NCBI RefSeq assembly: GCF_024701375.2
Contig: NZ_CP113910.1
Location: forward strand, 3,658,001-3,722,000
DNA from: Streptomyces sp. KMM 9044
GTDB taxonomy: Bacteria > Actinomycetota > Actinomycetes > Streptomycetales > Streptomycetaceae
DNA: 64,000 bases
Direction: 5' to 3'
The notes under the pieces were generated by a model, which did not search any database, was not told the origin of the DNA, and was given only the letters and a program-made list of their open reading frames with translations. Below are positions 27,696-38,721 of this stretch, piece by piece; the first letter of the stretch is position 1, and each line of letters starts with the position of its first letter. The translations under genes were made by a program, and so were the position numbers.

Positions 27696-28772
27696 ATGAC
27701 TCAGGGGGCCGGTCAGAAACCCGAGGCGGAGCGCACAGCGACGGTGCGCGACTTCCGGGTACCCGCTTACGTCCACGAGACCGGTCCGTACGCCCACAGC
27801 ATGCACCCCGGCGATGTGGCCCCGCCCTCCGAGGCGAGCCACCCGGAGGGATACACGCCCACGCAACGGGACCTCCCGGTCATCAATCGGGGTGACACTG
27901 TGCAGGTGACCGTCGACCCCGCGTCCGTACCCGCACCACAGCCCGCCACCGGGCCCGGCCCGCTCTACGTGGTCGGTGACGTCCACGGCTACCTCGACGA
28001 GCTGGTGGCCGCCCTCCAGGAGCAGGGCCTCGTCGACTCCGCGGGCCAGTGGTGCGCCGGCCCCGCGCGGCTGTGGTTCCTCGGCGACTTCACCGACCGC
28101 GGCCCGGACGGCATCGGCGTCATCGACCTCGTGATGCGGCTGTCCGCCGAGGCCGCCGCGGCCGGCGGCTACTGCAAGGCCCTGATGGGCAATCACGAAC
28201 TGCTGCTGCTCGGCGCCAAGCGGTTCGGCGACACCCCCGTCAACTCCGGCGCGGGCACCGCCACCTTCCAGGCCGCCTGGCTGCTCAACGGTGGGCAGAA
28301 GACCGATATGGACCGCCTCCAGGACCACCACCTGCAGTGGATGGCCCGCCTGGACGCCGTCGAAGCCGTCGACGACCACCTGCTGCTGCATTCCGACACC
28401 ACCGCCTATCTCGACTACGGCCGCTCCATCGAGGAAGTCAACGACACCGTCCGCGAGACGATCACCCGCAACGACGCCGACGAGGTCTGGGACCTGTTCC
28501 GCAAGTTCACCAAGCGGTTCTCCTTCCGCGACGAGGGCGGTGCCGAAGCGGTGCGCTCCCTGTTGGATACGTATGGCGGCACCCGGGTCGTTCACGGTCA
28601 CAGCCCCATTCCGTATCTGCTGGGCGAAGTGGGCTCCGAGGACGACGAGGACGACAACGGTCCCGTCGTCGAGGGTCCGCACGTCTACGCCGAGGGACTG
28701 GCCATCGCGATGGACGGTGGCGTGACGATGGCCGGAAAGCTGCTGGTCCAGCAACTGCCGCTCGCGAAGTGA
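27696..28772 (+). CDS. Calcineurin-like metallophosphoesterase
   Basis: A 358-residue protein with the full two-metal phosphoesterase set: GDVHG (about 94), GDFTDRGPD (about 130), GNHE (about 165) and a late HGH (about 305). An 85-residue variable N-terminus precedes the domain and an acidic EDDEDDNG loop follows the last motif. Relatives act on phosphoproteins or nucleotides such as Ap4A; the substrate is not known here. ATG 27696 follows GGAGGGG, a good ribosome binding site. A hairpin terminator follows the stop. Confidence 0.88.
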   Translation: MTQGAGQKPEAERTATVRDFRVPAYVHETGPYAHSMHPGDVAPPSEASHPEGYTPTQRDLPVINRGDTVQVTVDPASVPAPQPATGPGPLYVVGDVHGYLDELVAALQEQGLVDSAGQWCAGPARLWFLGDFTDRGPDGIGVIDLVMRLSAEAAAAGGYCKALMGNHELLLLGAKRFGDTPVNSGAGTATFQAAWLLNGGQKTDMDRLQDHHLQWMARLDAVEAVDDHLLLHSDTTAYLDYGRSIEEVNDTVRETITRNDADEVWDLFRKFTKRFSFRDEGGAEAVRSLLDTYGGTRVVHGHSPIPYLLGEVGSEDDEDDNGPVVEGPHVYAEGLAIAMDGGVTMAGKLLVQQLPLAK

Positions 28773-28778
28773 ACGGTT

Positions 28779-28804
28779 GCCGGGCCCGGCCCCCCCGGCC
28801 CGGC
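28779..28804 (+). terminator. GC-rich hairpin terminator
   Basis: GCCGGGCC and GGCCCGGC arms separated by a C-rich loop, a few bases after the phosphoesterase stop. Confidence 0.6.
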
Positions 28805-28961
28805 CCGGCACCGGACCGAGGCCCATTTCGGTAAACCCCCTGTCACGGCGCACCGTCGGCGCTCTACCATCGGCTTATCCGTAGCAGGCTCCCCTCCGTT
28901 TCTGCCCGACGGCTCGTCAGCATGCCGAGCCACAAGCCCTACGGAGCATCGGGGGATGCAC

Positions 28962-29825
28962 ATGAACAGCGTTCCGCAGCATCTGTTGACCGAGGACCGC
29001 CAGGATTACGTGCGGATCCTCGACGAGGTGCTGCGCTCCGCACCACAACGCCCGGAACTGGCCACTGTCGGACAGCGGCTCACCTCCGAACAACTGCGCA
29101 CGATGGCGCTCAACGCCACCGCGGTCGTCACGGCGGCCGCGGCGACCGAGTACCGGCACTACTCCAAGGTCCGCGAGGAACTGCGCCGGCCGCCGGCATC
29201 GTCCACTCCGCCCACACGCGCGTCCGGCTCCTCGGAGCCGGAGCCGGGCACGGCGGGAATCGCCACGACCATGGGAGAGGCCGCCGAGACCGCCGGCGCG
29301 GGTGCCGTCGCCGTCGTCGCCGTTCTGGCGCCTGTTCTGGCCGGAACCGCGGCCGCGATATTCCTGCTGGTCGGTTACGTCCTGCGCATGCTCGACCCCA
29401 GCGCGGCCTTCGCCCGGACCATGCTCACCACCGGCTGGACATTCGGCGCCGTGACCGTGGTCGCCATCCTGGTCGCCGCGGTGGGCCTCCTGCTCACCGC
29501 ACTGCGCAACAAGCCCTTGGCCCGAAGCGGACCGTACGGCGAAGCCGACAAGGAGATGACCCTGGCCAGGGAAGCCTGGCACGAGGCACTGCTGGAACGG
29601 GGGATCGTCCCGTTCCTGCGGGACGCACTCGCCGACCCGGGTACGGCGGCCGCACTGCACTGTGCGGCACCGGCCGAACCGGCCGGCCGTATCCCGCATC
29701 TCGGTTACGACCGACCAGGATTCACCAGCCCCGGTGAGGGTGCGAACCGCGGGCGACGGCCGAGCTACTCGAGCCCCGACTACACCAGCCCGGACTTCGG
29801 AGGGCCGGAGCACAAGCCGGAATAG
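28962..29825 (+). CDS. Hypothetical membrane protein
   Basis: A 287-residue protein. A soluble N-terminal region (to about 110) is followed by two hydrophobic segments (about 110-140 and 155-185), then a cytoplasmic helical part and a Pro/Ser/Tyr-rich tail with YSSPDYTSPDF repeats. ATG 28962 has a better spaced GGGGGA site than ATG 28956. I do not recognise the family beyond its common presence in Streptomyces. It is transcribed alone, converging on the TerD/vWA gene. Confidence 0.7.
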   Translation: MNSVPQHLLTEDRQDYVRILDEVLRSAPQRPELATVGQRLTSEQLRTMALNATAVVTAAAATEYRHYSKVREELRRPPASSTPPTRASGSSEPEPGTAGIATTMGEAAETAGAGAVAVVAVLAPVLAGTAAAIFLLVGYVLRMLDPSAAFARTMLTTGWTFGAVTVVAILVAAVGLLLTALRNKPLARSGPYGEADKEMTLAREAWHEALLERGIVPFLRDALADPGTAAALHCAAPAEPAGRIPHLGYDRPGFTSPGEGANRGRRPSYSSPDYTSPDFGGPEHKPE

Positions 29826-29862
29826 CCGGATGAGCCGGATGAGCCGGATGAGCCGGATGAGC
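29826..29862 (+). repeat. 9-bp tandem repeat directly after a stop codon
   Basis: About four copies of GGATGAGCC follow the TAG of the membrane protein gene. Each contains ATGAG. They could extend or re-initiate translation, but no ribosome binding site is seen. Confidence 0.8.
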
Positions 29863-30011
29863 CTGCCGGATGGACCACGGTATTCGGACGGCCCGGCCGT
29901 CGGCTCACGCTCCCCCACCGGCGGAGCCCGTTCCCGAGGCTCCGCGCCGAGGGGCGTGAGCCGGGTGCCCGGCGCGCCGTCCTGTGCCCTTACCGGCCTG
30001 GGCCATGGCTG

Positions 30012-31496
30012 TCAGGAACGGAGAACGCCCGCCCGGACCGCTGCGGTGATCCACTGAGGGAACTCGGACAGCAAGCGGTCGTACAACTCCGGGTCCGGCA
30101 CGGTGCCGATGTCGTCGACGGCAAAGAACCCGACGTTGTCGACAAGGCGTCCGGGCAGCGTGTCGAACCGCTCCAGCACACCGTAGTTCGCCCGGCCGAG
30201 GCCCACGAACTGCCAGAAGATCGGTTCCTCCACCGCTTCCCGGAGCTCCCGCTCGATCTCCGCGTTCCGGTAGACACCGCCGTCGGAGAAGAACAGCACG
30301 AGCGTCGGGGCCGCTGCGGGGTTGTGCCTGACGAACGAGCGGATCTCGGCGATGACCTTCTGCTCCTCGTTCTGGATACCGACCTCCCGCATGTCGACCT
30401 GGCTCGGGTCCAGCCCCTTCTTCCGCCCGCGCCGGAAGAGGCTCATCTCCCCCACCCGTACGTGCAGCCGGAGCCATTCGGGCAACCCGCCCAGGATCAG
30501 GTCCGGCAGCCGCGCCGGGTTCGAGGCGAACGTCCAGGCCTGCATTTCACCGTCGTCGTCCAGTTGCGCCGCGACTGCGGCCATACGTTCGACGACGTCC
30601 GCCACGACTCCCTTGGAGTACAGGAAGGACATGGAACCGGAGGCGTCCAGTACGAGGATGACGCGCGCTGTGACCCCGGTGGCCCCGTGCTTACGCAGAC
30701 TGACTGCCACCTGCTCCTTGCGCAGCGACAGCCGCGTGCGCATGTCCACCGGCAGCCGCTCCTCGCCCTTGGCGAGCCGCGGAGCAGCCGACGGGGCGGA
30801 GGGCGGAACAGAGGGCCCCGGGGCGGGGGCGGCGGGCGCGACCGAGGACCGGGGCGGGAGCGGGATGGTGGATACCGCGGGTGGGACCGACGGCACCGCG
30901 GGCGCGGCAGGAGGCCTCGTCGCACCGGGTGCCGTGGTGGAGCCGTCAGCCGTCGCGGAGGCCGCTGCCGCCGGGGAAGCGTCGTCCACGGTGATACCGA
31001 AGTCGGTGGCCAGCCCGGCGAGCCCCGAGGCGTACCCCTGCCCCACCGCACGGAACTTCCATTTTCCCTGGCGCCGGTACAGCTCGCCCCCGATGAACGC
31101 GGTCTCCGTCCCGGCCACCATGTCGAACCGGGTGATCTCGGCCCCCGTACCGGCGTCGAGCAGCCTGAGCACCAGTCCCGGCACCTGACCGAACGTCCCG
31201 CCGTCGGACGACGCGCACAGCACGATCCGCTCGACGGCCGGTTCCAGCAGGCGCAGGTCCACCTCGATCGTGTCGGTCGCGGCGCCGGCGGCGCTCCGCT
31301 TCCCCAGGTGTGTCACGGCGTCGGAGGTGTGCCGCGGCTGGTTGTAGAAGACGAAGTCACCGTCGTCCCGCACCCGCCCGGCCTCCGTGAGCAGCAGAGC
31401 CGACGCGTCGATGTCAGGCACACCGGCTCCGGCCGCCCAAGCGAGCTCGACGTGCACCGCCTGGGCGTCGACGGGAAGGTTGGACCCTTTGCTCAT
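30012..31496 (-). CDS. TerD-like stress protein fused to a von Willebrand A domain
   Basis: A 494-residue protein. The N-terminal TerD domain (about 1-165) is recognised by [32 protein letters not shown] and [22 protein letters not shown] Pro/Ala-rich linker (about 170-235) leads to a C-terminal vWA domain with the MIDAS motif DASGSMS. This is the TerF/TerX-type architecture linked to tellurite and phage-related ter systems. TerD domains bind calcium. ATG 31496 is chosen because MSKG starts the family; ATG 31511 is possible. No other ter genes are in the window. Confidence 0.88.
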   Translation of the reverse strand: MSKGSNLPVDAQAVHVELAWAAGAGVPDIDASALLLTEAGRVRDDGDFVFYNQPRHTSDAVTHLGKRSAAGAATDTIEVDLRLLEPAVERIVLCASSDGGTFGQVPGLVLRLLDAGTGAEITRFDMVAGTETAFIGGELYRRQGKWKFRAVGQGYASGLAGLATDFGITVDDASPAAAASATADGSTTAPGATRPPAAPAVPSVPPAVSTIPLPPRSSVAPAAPAPGPSVPPSAPSAAPRLAKGEERLPVDMRTRLSLRKEQVAVSLRKHGATGVTARVILVLDASGSMSFLYSKGVVADVVERMAAVAAQLDDDGEMQAWTFASNPARLPDLILGGLPEWLRLHVRVGEMSLFRRGRKKGLDPSQVDMREVGIQNEEQKVIAEIRSFVRHNPAAAPTLVLFFSDGGVYRNAEIERELREAVEEPIFWQFVGLGRANYGVLERFDTLPGRLVDNVGFFAVDDIGTVPDPELYDRLLSEFPQWITAAVRAGVLRS

Positions 31497-31611
31497 TGAT
31501 CTCGCTGTCATGGCATCCAGTCTGCCGACCCGTCCTCCCGGGAGGGGAGGGGGGCGGACCCGAACGGCCCGCCCCCTCGCCCTTCCGGTCCGCTCGCTCG
31601 TTTTGTCCGTC

Positions 31612-33604
<1,993 letters not shown>

Positions 33605-33682
33605 CAGAAAGGTACCTCCACGCTAGCGGGAATTCTGGCGCGGTGAACAGAGGGCCCTCGTTGTTCTTGCGATGATCGGGCG

Positions 33683-35404
33683 GTGACCTCGACGCAACCT
33701 CCCCCGTACCCGCCACCCGAACCACCCCGCGGCTCCGGCGCCCGACTCGGCGGCGACCGTGGCAGAGGGCCCGCGCCCGACCACGGCCTGAGTTCCGGGG
33801 ACGGCCAGGAAGACGGTCCCGGTTCCGGAGACTGGTTCGGGCACGGTCCCGGCGAAGCACCGGCGGCACAGAGCCACCTGCCCGGCCGGGGCCCGGGTCA
33901 CGAGCCGAGGCAGGGACGAGGAGGGCAAAGCCAGGGTCGAGCCCGTGGCCAGGATCACGGACCTGGTCATGACCACAGCCAGGACCTCGGTGGCGGGGGC
34001 CGCGGGCGTGGCTCGAACTCCGGTGGCGGCCCGAACTCGGGCGGTGGGCACAACGGTCCGCCTCCGGGCGACGGCGGGCACCAGCACAGTCCGGGCTCCG
34101 ATGGCGGGCACGGGCACAGTCACAGCCATGGCCCGGCCGCCCCTGTCTCGAAGCACCTGCGCAAGGTCATCGCGGCAGTCCTCATCCCGTTCGGCGCTGC
34201 GGTGCTGATCGGTCTCACGGTGCTGTGGCCGGGTGGCACACCCGGCCACGAACGCACCGGCGTCGGCTTCGACCGGCAGACGCAGCAGGCCACGGTCACC
34301 AAGGTGGACGAGGTGAGCTGTTCGTCCGTCAACGCGTCCGGAGGCGTCCCGACCGGCGACACCTCGACGGCCGAGGGGTCCTCCGCACAGCAGCAGGCGG
34401 ACGGCACGTGCAAGAAGGCGACGGTCCGGGTCGACACCGGCGACGATGCGGGCCGCACCTTCACCGAGATCGTGCAGCCGGACCAGTCACGGCAACTGAG
34501 CGAAGGTCAGGAGGTCGTGGTCGCCTACGAGCCCTCCGCACCCGAGGACCTCCAGTACTCGGTCGCCGATGTGAACCGGCGCGTGCCGCTGGCCCTGCTC
34601 GCCGGCATCTTCGCGGTCGCCGTCGTGGCCGTCGGACGGCTGCGCGGTGTGATGGCACTGATCGCGTTGGCGGTCAGCTTCCTGGTGCTGAACTTCTTCA
34701 TCCTGCCCGCGATCCTGCAGGGATCGAACCCTCTGGCCGTGGCGGTGGTGGGGGCGAGCGCCATCATGCTGCAAGCCCTGTACCTCTGCCACGGACTGTC
34801 GGCACGCACCTCCGTGGCGGTGATCGGAACCCTGATCTCGTTGCTGCTGATCGGCATTCTGGGCTCGGTCTTCATCAGCTGGGCAGCGCTGACCGGCGAC
34901 ACCGACGACAACACCGGTCTGATCCACGGTCTATACCCCGACATCGACATGAGCGGTCTGCTGCTGGCCGGCGTCATCATCGGATCGCTCGGTGTCCTCG
35001 ACGACGTGACGGTCACGCAGACGTCGGCCGTCTGGGAACTGCACGAGGCCAACCCGTCGATGGGCCGGCGCGGGCTGTATCGCGCGGGCATCCGCATCGG
35101 CCGTGACCACATCGCGTCCGTCGTCAACACCTTGGTCCTCGCCTACGCGGGCGCCGCCCTGCCCTTGCTGCTGCTGTTCTCCATTGCGCAGAGCAGTGTG
35201 GGGACGGTCGCCAACAGCGAGCTGGTGGCGGAGGAGATCGTGCGTACGCTGATCGGATCGATCGGTCTGGTCGCCTCGGTGCCGGTCACCACGGCGCTGG
35301 CCGCCCTGGTGGTCTCGGCCGACCGTTCGACGGCACAGGCGGCCGGGGAGGGCATCCGGGCGGCTCCGGCACGCGGCGGGCGGGGCCGACGCCGCAAGCG
35401 CTGA
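33683..35404 (+). CDS. YibE/F-family membrane protein with Gly/His-rich N-terminus
   Basis: A 573-residue protein. The first 155 residues are low complexity, rich in Gly, Pro, His and Arg with GHGHSHSHG-type tracts. A helix at about 160-185 follows, then an exported region, then seven or so helices of the YibE/F-like family to about 550. The molecular role of YibE/F proteins is unsettled; transport is assumed. The His-rich tail could bind metal, which is inference. GTG 33683 lies six bases after GATGAT, a -10-like element, so a leaderless transcript is likely. Confidence 0.8.
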   Translation: MTSTQPPPYPPPEPPRGSGARLGGDRGRGPAPDHGLSSGDGQEDGPGSGDWFGHGPGEAPAAQSHLPGRGPGHEPRQGRGGQSQGRARGQDHGPGHDHSQDLGGGGRGRGSNSGGGPNSGGGHNGPPPGDGGHQHSPGSDGGHGHSHSHGPAAPVSKHLRKVIAAVLIPFGAAVLIGLTVLWPGGTPGHERTGVGFDRQTQQATVTKVDEVSCSSVNASGGVPTGDTSTAEGSSAQQQADGTCKKATVRVDTGDDAGRTFTEIVQPDQSRQLSEGQEVVVAYEPSAPEDLQYSVADVNRRVPLALLAGIFAVAVVAVGRLRGVMALIALAVSFLVLNFFILPAILQGSNPLAVAVVGASAIMLQALYLCHGLSARTSVAVIGTLISLLLIGILGSVFISWAALTGDTDDNTGLIHGLYPDIDMSGLLLAGVIIGSLGVLDDVTVTQTSAVWELHEANPSMGRRGLYRAGIRIGRDHIASVVNTLVLAYAGAALPLLLLFSIAQSSVGTVANSELVAEEIVRTLIGSIGLVASVPVTTALAALVVSADRSTAQAAGEGIRAAPARGGRGRRRKR

Positions 35405-35540
35405 CCCGCTGCGCCGGGCCGTGCCGTCGGCCCGTGACCGTCCGCGGTCCCTCCCCCGGCAAGCAGCCTCCGACAGCCGGCCACCGGTCACCCGCTACGG
35501 GCCGGCCAGTCCGCCACCGGCTACCCGGTGGCGGAGCGCT

Positions 35541-35975
35541 TCACCCGGCGCTCCGCTCCGCCAGGATGCGGTCCAGCGCGTCGTCGAGGTGGGCGTCGAA
35601 GTCGGCGAGCGCCCCCTCCTGCCCCAGGGGCACCAACTTGTCCGTGCGGTCGAGGAAGGCCACGAGCGGAGCCGTCGATGAGCGGAACAGCGCGTGGTCG
35701 CCGCCGACCTGGAGGCGGATCAGCACCTCGCCCAGGGCGTCGGGATCGACCGGCGATACGCGTACGTCGCCCTCGCCGCATGGTCTGCCCACGCCGTCGA
35801 TCAGTAGCTCCCGACCGAACGCCCAGGTCACCGGTGCGTCACCGGGAAGATGGAAGGTCAGCCGTACGGCGTAGGGATCACAGGTGTCGTAGCGGAGCTC
35901 CACCGGAATACGGAAGGACAGCTCCTCCGACACGAGAAAGCTCATCATGACCTCTGCCTGCACGGACTCGCGCAT
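35541..35975 (-). CDS. ssgA: Sporulation-specific cell division activator SsgA
   Basis: A 144-residue SALP-family protein that is nearly the textbook SsgA sequence (MRESVQAEVMMSFLVSEEL at the start, VPLGQEGALADFDAHLD near the end). It promotes septum-site selection by helping localise SsgB and hence FtsZ, and influences branching. The IclR-type activator gene ssgR lies upstream on the same strand, 98 bp away, the same order as in S. coelicolor. The SsgR-dependent promoter is expected in the short gap. Confidence 0.95.
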   Translation of the reverse strand: MRESVQAEVMMSFLVSEELSFRIPVELRYDTCDPYAVRLTFHLPGDAPVTWAFGRELLIDGVGRPCGEGDVRVSPVDPDALGEVLIRLQVGGDHALFRSSTAPLVAFLDRTDKLVPLGQEGALADFDAHLDDALDRILAERSAG

Positions 35976-36073
35976 CGCCTACCCCGTCATTCGCTACGGA
36001 CCGGCCGGGAATGGGCCCCTGACACTAGGCGAATATTACTCAACGTGCACAATATGCCACAAGGAGTGATTTT

Positions 36074-36904
36074 TCAGATACTGATAGAGAGCGCCAACGG
36101 CCCCAGCAGTCGGCCCACTTCCGTCTGCAACTGCTGGACGGCAGGATGCAGCCGGTGGACCTGATGGACCGGTAGAGAGACGGCGACCGTCGCGGCCGTG
36201 GTACCGGCTGTGATGGGGACGGCCGCGCACACCGTACCCAGCGCGTACTCCTGACGCGCGAACACCGGCTCCATGCGACGCGTCCGCTCCAGGCGCCGGA
36301 GCAGGCTGTGCCCGTCGCGCACGGTGTACGGCGTGACGGGCTGCACGGGGTAGCGGTCGAGGTGGTCCCGGCGGGCGGCCTCGTCGAGCTGGGAGAGCAG
36401 GCACTGTCCGATGGCGTGCGCGTGACCGGTCGCCCGGAAGTCTGCCCGTTCCTGGACCGCGGGATGACCCGGGGTGTCGGAGACGCACACCAGGTCGATC
36501 TCGCCCTCGTGGTACACCGCGTAGTACACGGGAGCCCCGATTGCGTCACGCCAGCGCGCGAGCGCGTCGACGACCGTGCTGCGACGTTTCTGCGGGGCTC
36601 CGGTACTGGTCAGCCGCTCGGCCGCGTCACCGAGGAAGAACAGTCCCTTGTCGCGGCGCAGATAGCCCTCATGCACCAGGGTGCGCAGCAGGTGGTAGGC
36701 CGTGGGAAGCGCCAGCCCCGTCTCGCGGGCCAGCTGTTTGGCCGGGGCCCCGTACTCGTGTCCCGCGACGAACTCCAGCAGACGCATCGCGCGCTGCACC
36801 GAGCCGATGAGGGTCGCGGTGGGCGCCGGCTCGGACGCCGCCCGTGCACGGGGCTGGCAGGGAACGGCGGACAGATGTGCGGGGACGGTGGCAGCCGTGG
36901 CCAA
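36074..36904 (-). CDS. ssgR: IclR-family activator of ssgA
   Basis: A 276-residue IclR-type regulator. The N-terminal winged helix includes LLEFVAGHEYGAPAKQLARETGLALPTAYHLLRTLVHEGYL (about 42-82), and the C-terminal effector domain runs from about 110. Position next to ssgA identifies it as SsgR, which activates ssgA during development in S. coelicolor. A start nearer the HTH would make the first 30 residues untranslated. ATG 36904 is taken because coding bias continues to it. Confidence 0.9.
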   Translation of the reverse strand: MATAATVPAHLSAVPCQPRARAASEPAPTATLIGSVQRAMRLLEFVAGHEYGAPAKQLARETGLALPTAYHLLRTLVHEGYLRRDKGLFFLGDAAERLTSTGAPQKRRSTVVDALARWRDAIGAPVYYAVYHEGEIDLVCVSDTPGHPAVQERADFRATGHAHAIGQCLLSQLDEAARRDHLDRYPVQPVTPYTVRDGHSLLRRLERTRRMEPVFARQEYALGTVCAAVPITAGTTAATVAVSLPVHQVHRLHPAVQQLQTEVGRLLGPLALSISI

Positions 36905-37108
36905 GGGTCACTCCCGGAGCGAGGGGGCAGCCCGTGCGGGGGGGGGACACGGGGTGGGGGTGTACGCCGCTCGCGGGGGTTGTCCCCGCATGGCTTTCCG
37001 GACTCTAACCGCCTGTCACCGCAGACAGACGGTCCGTCCGGGAAACTTCCCCCACCAGAGGGAACCGGCGCCGGCCGTTACCGCTTCACCGGCTTCCTGT
37101 GGGGCTCA

Positions 37109-37318
37109 TCAGTCGCCGCGCGACGTCGAACTCGACGTGAACTTCCTTACCACGTAGATGAGTCCGCCAACCAGGGCAACGAAGACCAGCACCTTGAAGA
37201 GCAGTCCGATCACGAAGCCGACCACACTGGCTATCAGGCCGCCGAACACCACCAGGGCGATGACGGGCACCGCGATCCACTTCACCCACCACGGCAGTCC
37301 CATGAAGATCTCTCGCAT
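37109..37318 (-). CDS. Small DUF5326-type membrane protein
   Basis: A 69-residue protein with two close hydrophobic helices (WVKWIAVPVIALVVFGGLI and FVIGLLFKVLVFVALVGGL) and a short basic/Ser-rich tail. It is conserved across Streptomyces next to ssgR and the cupin gene. Function is unknown. ATG 37318 (MREIFMGLPWW) is the family start; the frame extends 11 codons further without support. Confidence 0.82.
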   Translation of the reverse strand: MREIFMGLPWWVKWIAVPVIALVVFGGLIASVVGFVIGLLFKVLVFVALVGGLIYVVRKFTSSSTSRGD

Positions 37319-37438
37319 CGCCTTCGTCCTTACCTGCTCCGCCCGTCTCATACCGGGTCGCGTGAATGATGTCCTGCACTCGATGCTAGGGCGGCAGGAG
37401 CCCTGCCGGGGGCCTCGGACCCCCTTGTCCTCCCCTGA

Positions 37439-37466
37439 GCGGTCCCCTAGGGAACCCGGAGACCGC
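37439..37466 (-). terminator. Short hairpin downstream of the cupin gene
   Basis: GCGGTC and GACCGC arms lie just after the cupin stop on the minus strand. Possible terminator. Confidence 0.5.
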
Positions 37467-37469
37467 AGC

Positions 37470-37787
37470 TCAGCCCTCGGGCGGAGAGAACACCACCAGG
37501 ACCCTCAGATCCTCACTGATGTGGTGGAACTTGTGCGCGACCCCGGCCGGCACGTACACGACGCTGCCGCGGGCCACCTGCGTGGTCTCCGTGCCGACGG
37601 TGATGGCCGCCCTGCCGCTGACGACGAAGTACACCTCGTCCTGGCCGTGCGGCTGCTGCGGATCCTGCCCGCCCGCCTCCAGGGCGTACAGACCGACCGA
37701 CATGTTCCGCTCACGCAGGAACTGGAGGTAGGCGCCCTCGTTGGCGGCGCGTTCGGCCTCCAGTTCGTCCAGCCGGAATGCCTTCAT
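37470..37787 (-). CDS. Single-domain cupin protein
   Basis: A 105-residue beta-barrel protein. Cupin motif 1 is PHGQDEVYFVVSGRAAITVG and motif 2 is GSVVYVPAGVAHKFHHI, retaining the metal-ligand His and Glu residues. Small cupins act as isomerases, dioxygenases or binding proteins; no substrate can be assigned. ATG 37787 (MKAFRLDELEAER) is typical; a start at 37817 adds 10 residues. It is divergent from the phage-holin-type gene. Confidence 0.85.
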   Translation of the reverse strand: MKAFRLDELEAERAANEGAYLQFLRERNMSVGLYALEAGGQDPQQPHGQDEVYFVVSGRAAITVGTETTQVARGSVVYVPAGVAHKFHHISEDLRVLVVFSPPEG

Positions 37788-37846
37788 AGCCTTGTCCGCC
37801 CCTGCCTCACTGCTCACATCCGGTCCTGTCTGCCACGATCAGACAC

Positions 37847-38224
37847 ATGAAGAATTTCGTAGTCAAGACGATCGCCAACGCCGCGGCCCTCGCGGTCGCG
37901 GTGTGGCTGATCGACAAGATCACCCTGTCCGGCGACAGCACGGGCAAGGAGATCGGTACCCTCATACTCGTCGCGTTGATCTTCGGCGTAGTGAACTCAC
38001 TGGTCAAGCCACTCGTGCAGCTCCTCAGTCTCCCACTTCTCATCCTGACCCTCGGGCTGTTCACGCTGGTGGTGAACGCTCTGATGCTGCTGCTCACCTC
38101 CTGGCTCGCCGACGTGGTCGACCTGAGCTTCCATGTGGAGGGCTTCTGGACGGCCGTGCTGGGCGGTCTGGTCGTCTCGGTCGTCTCCTGGGCCCTCAAC
38201 GTCGTCCTGCCCGACGGGGACTGA
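37847..38224 (+). CDS. Phage holin family IV-type small membrane protein
   Basis: A 125-residue protein with four hydrophobic helices. It matches the widespread holin-like DUF family (MKNFVVKTIANAAALAVAVWLIDKI, LIFGVVNSLVKPLVQLLSLPL). Chromosomal members are not true phage lysis genes; the role is unknown. It ends 5 bp before ptpA, so they are likely one transcript together with the following PLP enzyme. Confidence 0.85.
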   Translation: MKNFVVKTIANAAALAVAVWLIDKITLSGDSTGKEIGTLILVALIFGVVNSLVKPLVQLLSLPLLILTLGLFTLVVNALMLLLTSWLADVVDLSFHVEGFWTAVLGGLVVSVVSWALNVVLPDGD

Positions 38225-38229
38225 GCAGC

Positions 38230-38721
38230 ATGCCCTACCGCGTCTGTTTCGTCTGCACCGGCAACATCTGCCGATCCCCGATGGCCGAATCCGTCTTCCG
38301 CGCGCGCATCGTCGAGGCGGGCCTCGACGGCCTGGTCGAGGCCGACAGCGCCGGCACCGACGGCTGGCACGCGGGCGACGGCGCCGATCCCCGAGCGGTG
38401 GCCGTCCTTGAGGAGAACGGCTACACCGCCGAACACACCGCCCGGCGGTTCGCCCCGTCCTGGTTCGCCCGCCTCGATCTGGTCATCGCCCTCGACGTGA
38501 GCCATCTGAGGACCCTGCGCCGTCTGGCCCCCACCCAGCAGGACGCGGGCAAGGTACGCCTTCTGCGCTCGTACGACCCCGGAGCGGGCGACGATCTCAA
38601 CGTGCCCGACCCTTACTACGGGGAAACCGACGGCTTCCACGCGTGTCTTGAGATGCTGGAGGCGGCGAGCACCGGGCTGCTCTCCTCGATACGTGAGCAA
38701 GCGGAAGGACGGGCGGTATGA
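38230..38721 (+). CDS. ptpA: Low-molecular-weight protein tyrosine phosphatase
   Basis: A 163-residue enzyme with the active-site loop VCTGNICRSPM (CX5R) at about residues 6-16 and the general-acid Asp in VPDPYYG near 125. Streptomyces PtpA dephosphorylates protein tyrosine and affects antibiotic production. ATG 38230 fits the family exactly. The stop overlaps the next ATG (ATGA), so translation of the PLP enzyme is coupled. Confidence 0.94.
   Translation: MPYRVCFVCTGNICRSPMAESVFRARIVEAGLDGLVEADSAGTDGWHAGDGADPRAVAVLEENGYTAEHTARRFAPSWFARLDLVIALDVSHLRTLRRLAPTQQDAGKVRLLRSYDPGAGDDLNVPDPYYGETDGFHACLEMLEAASTGLLSSIREQAEGRAV

Noticed and set aside
37847..38224. Prophage holin
   Set aside because: The family is widespread on Streptomyces chromosomes without phage genes, and none are nearby.
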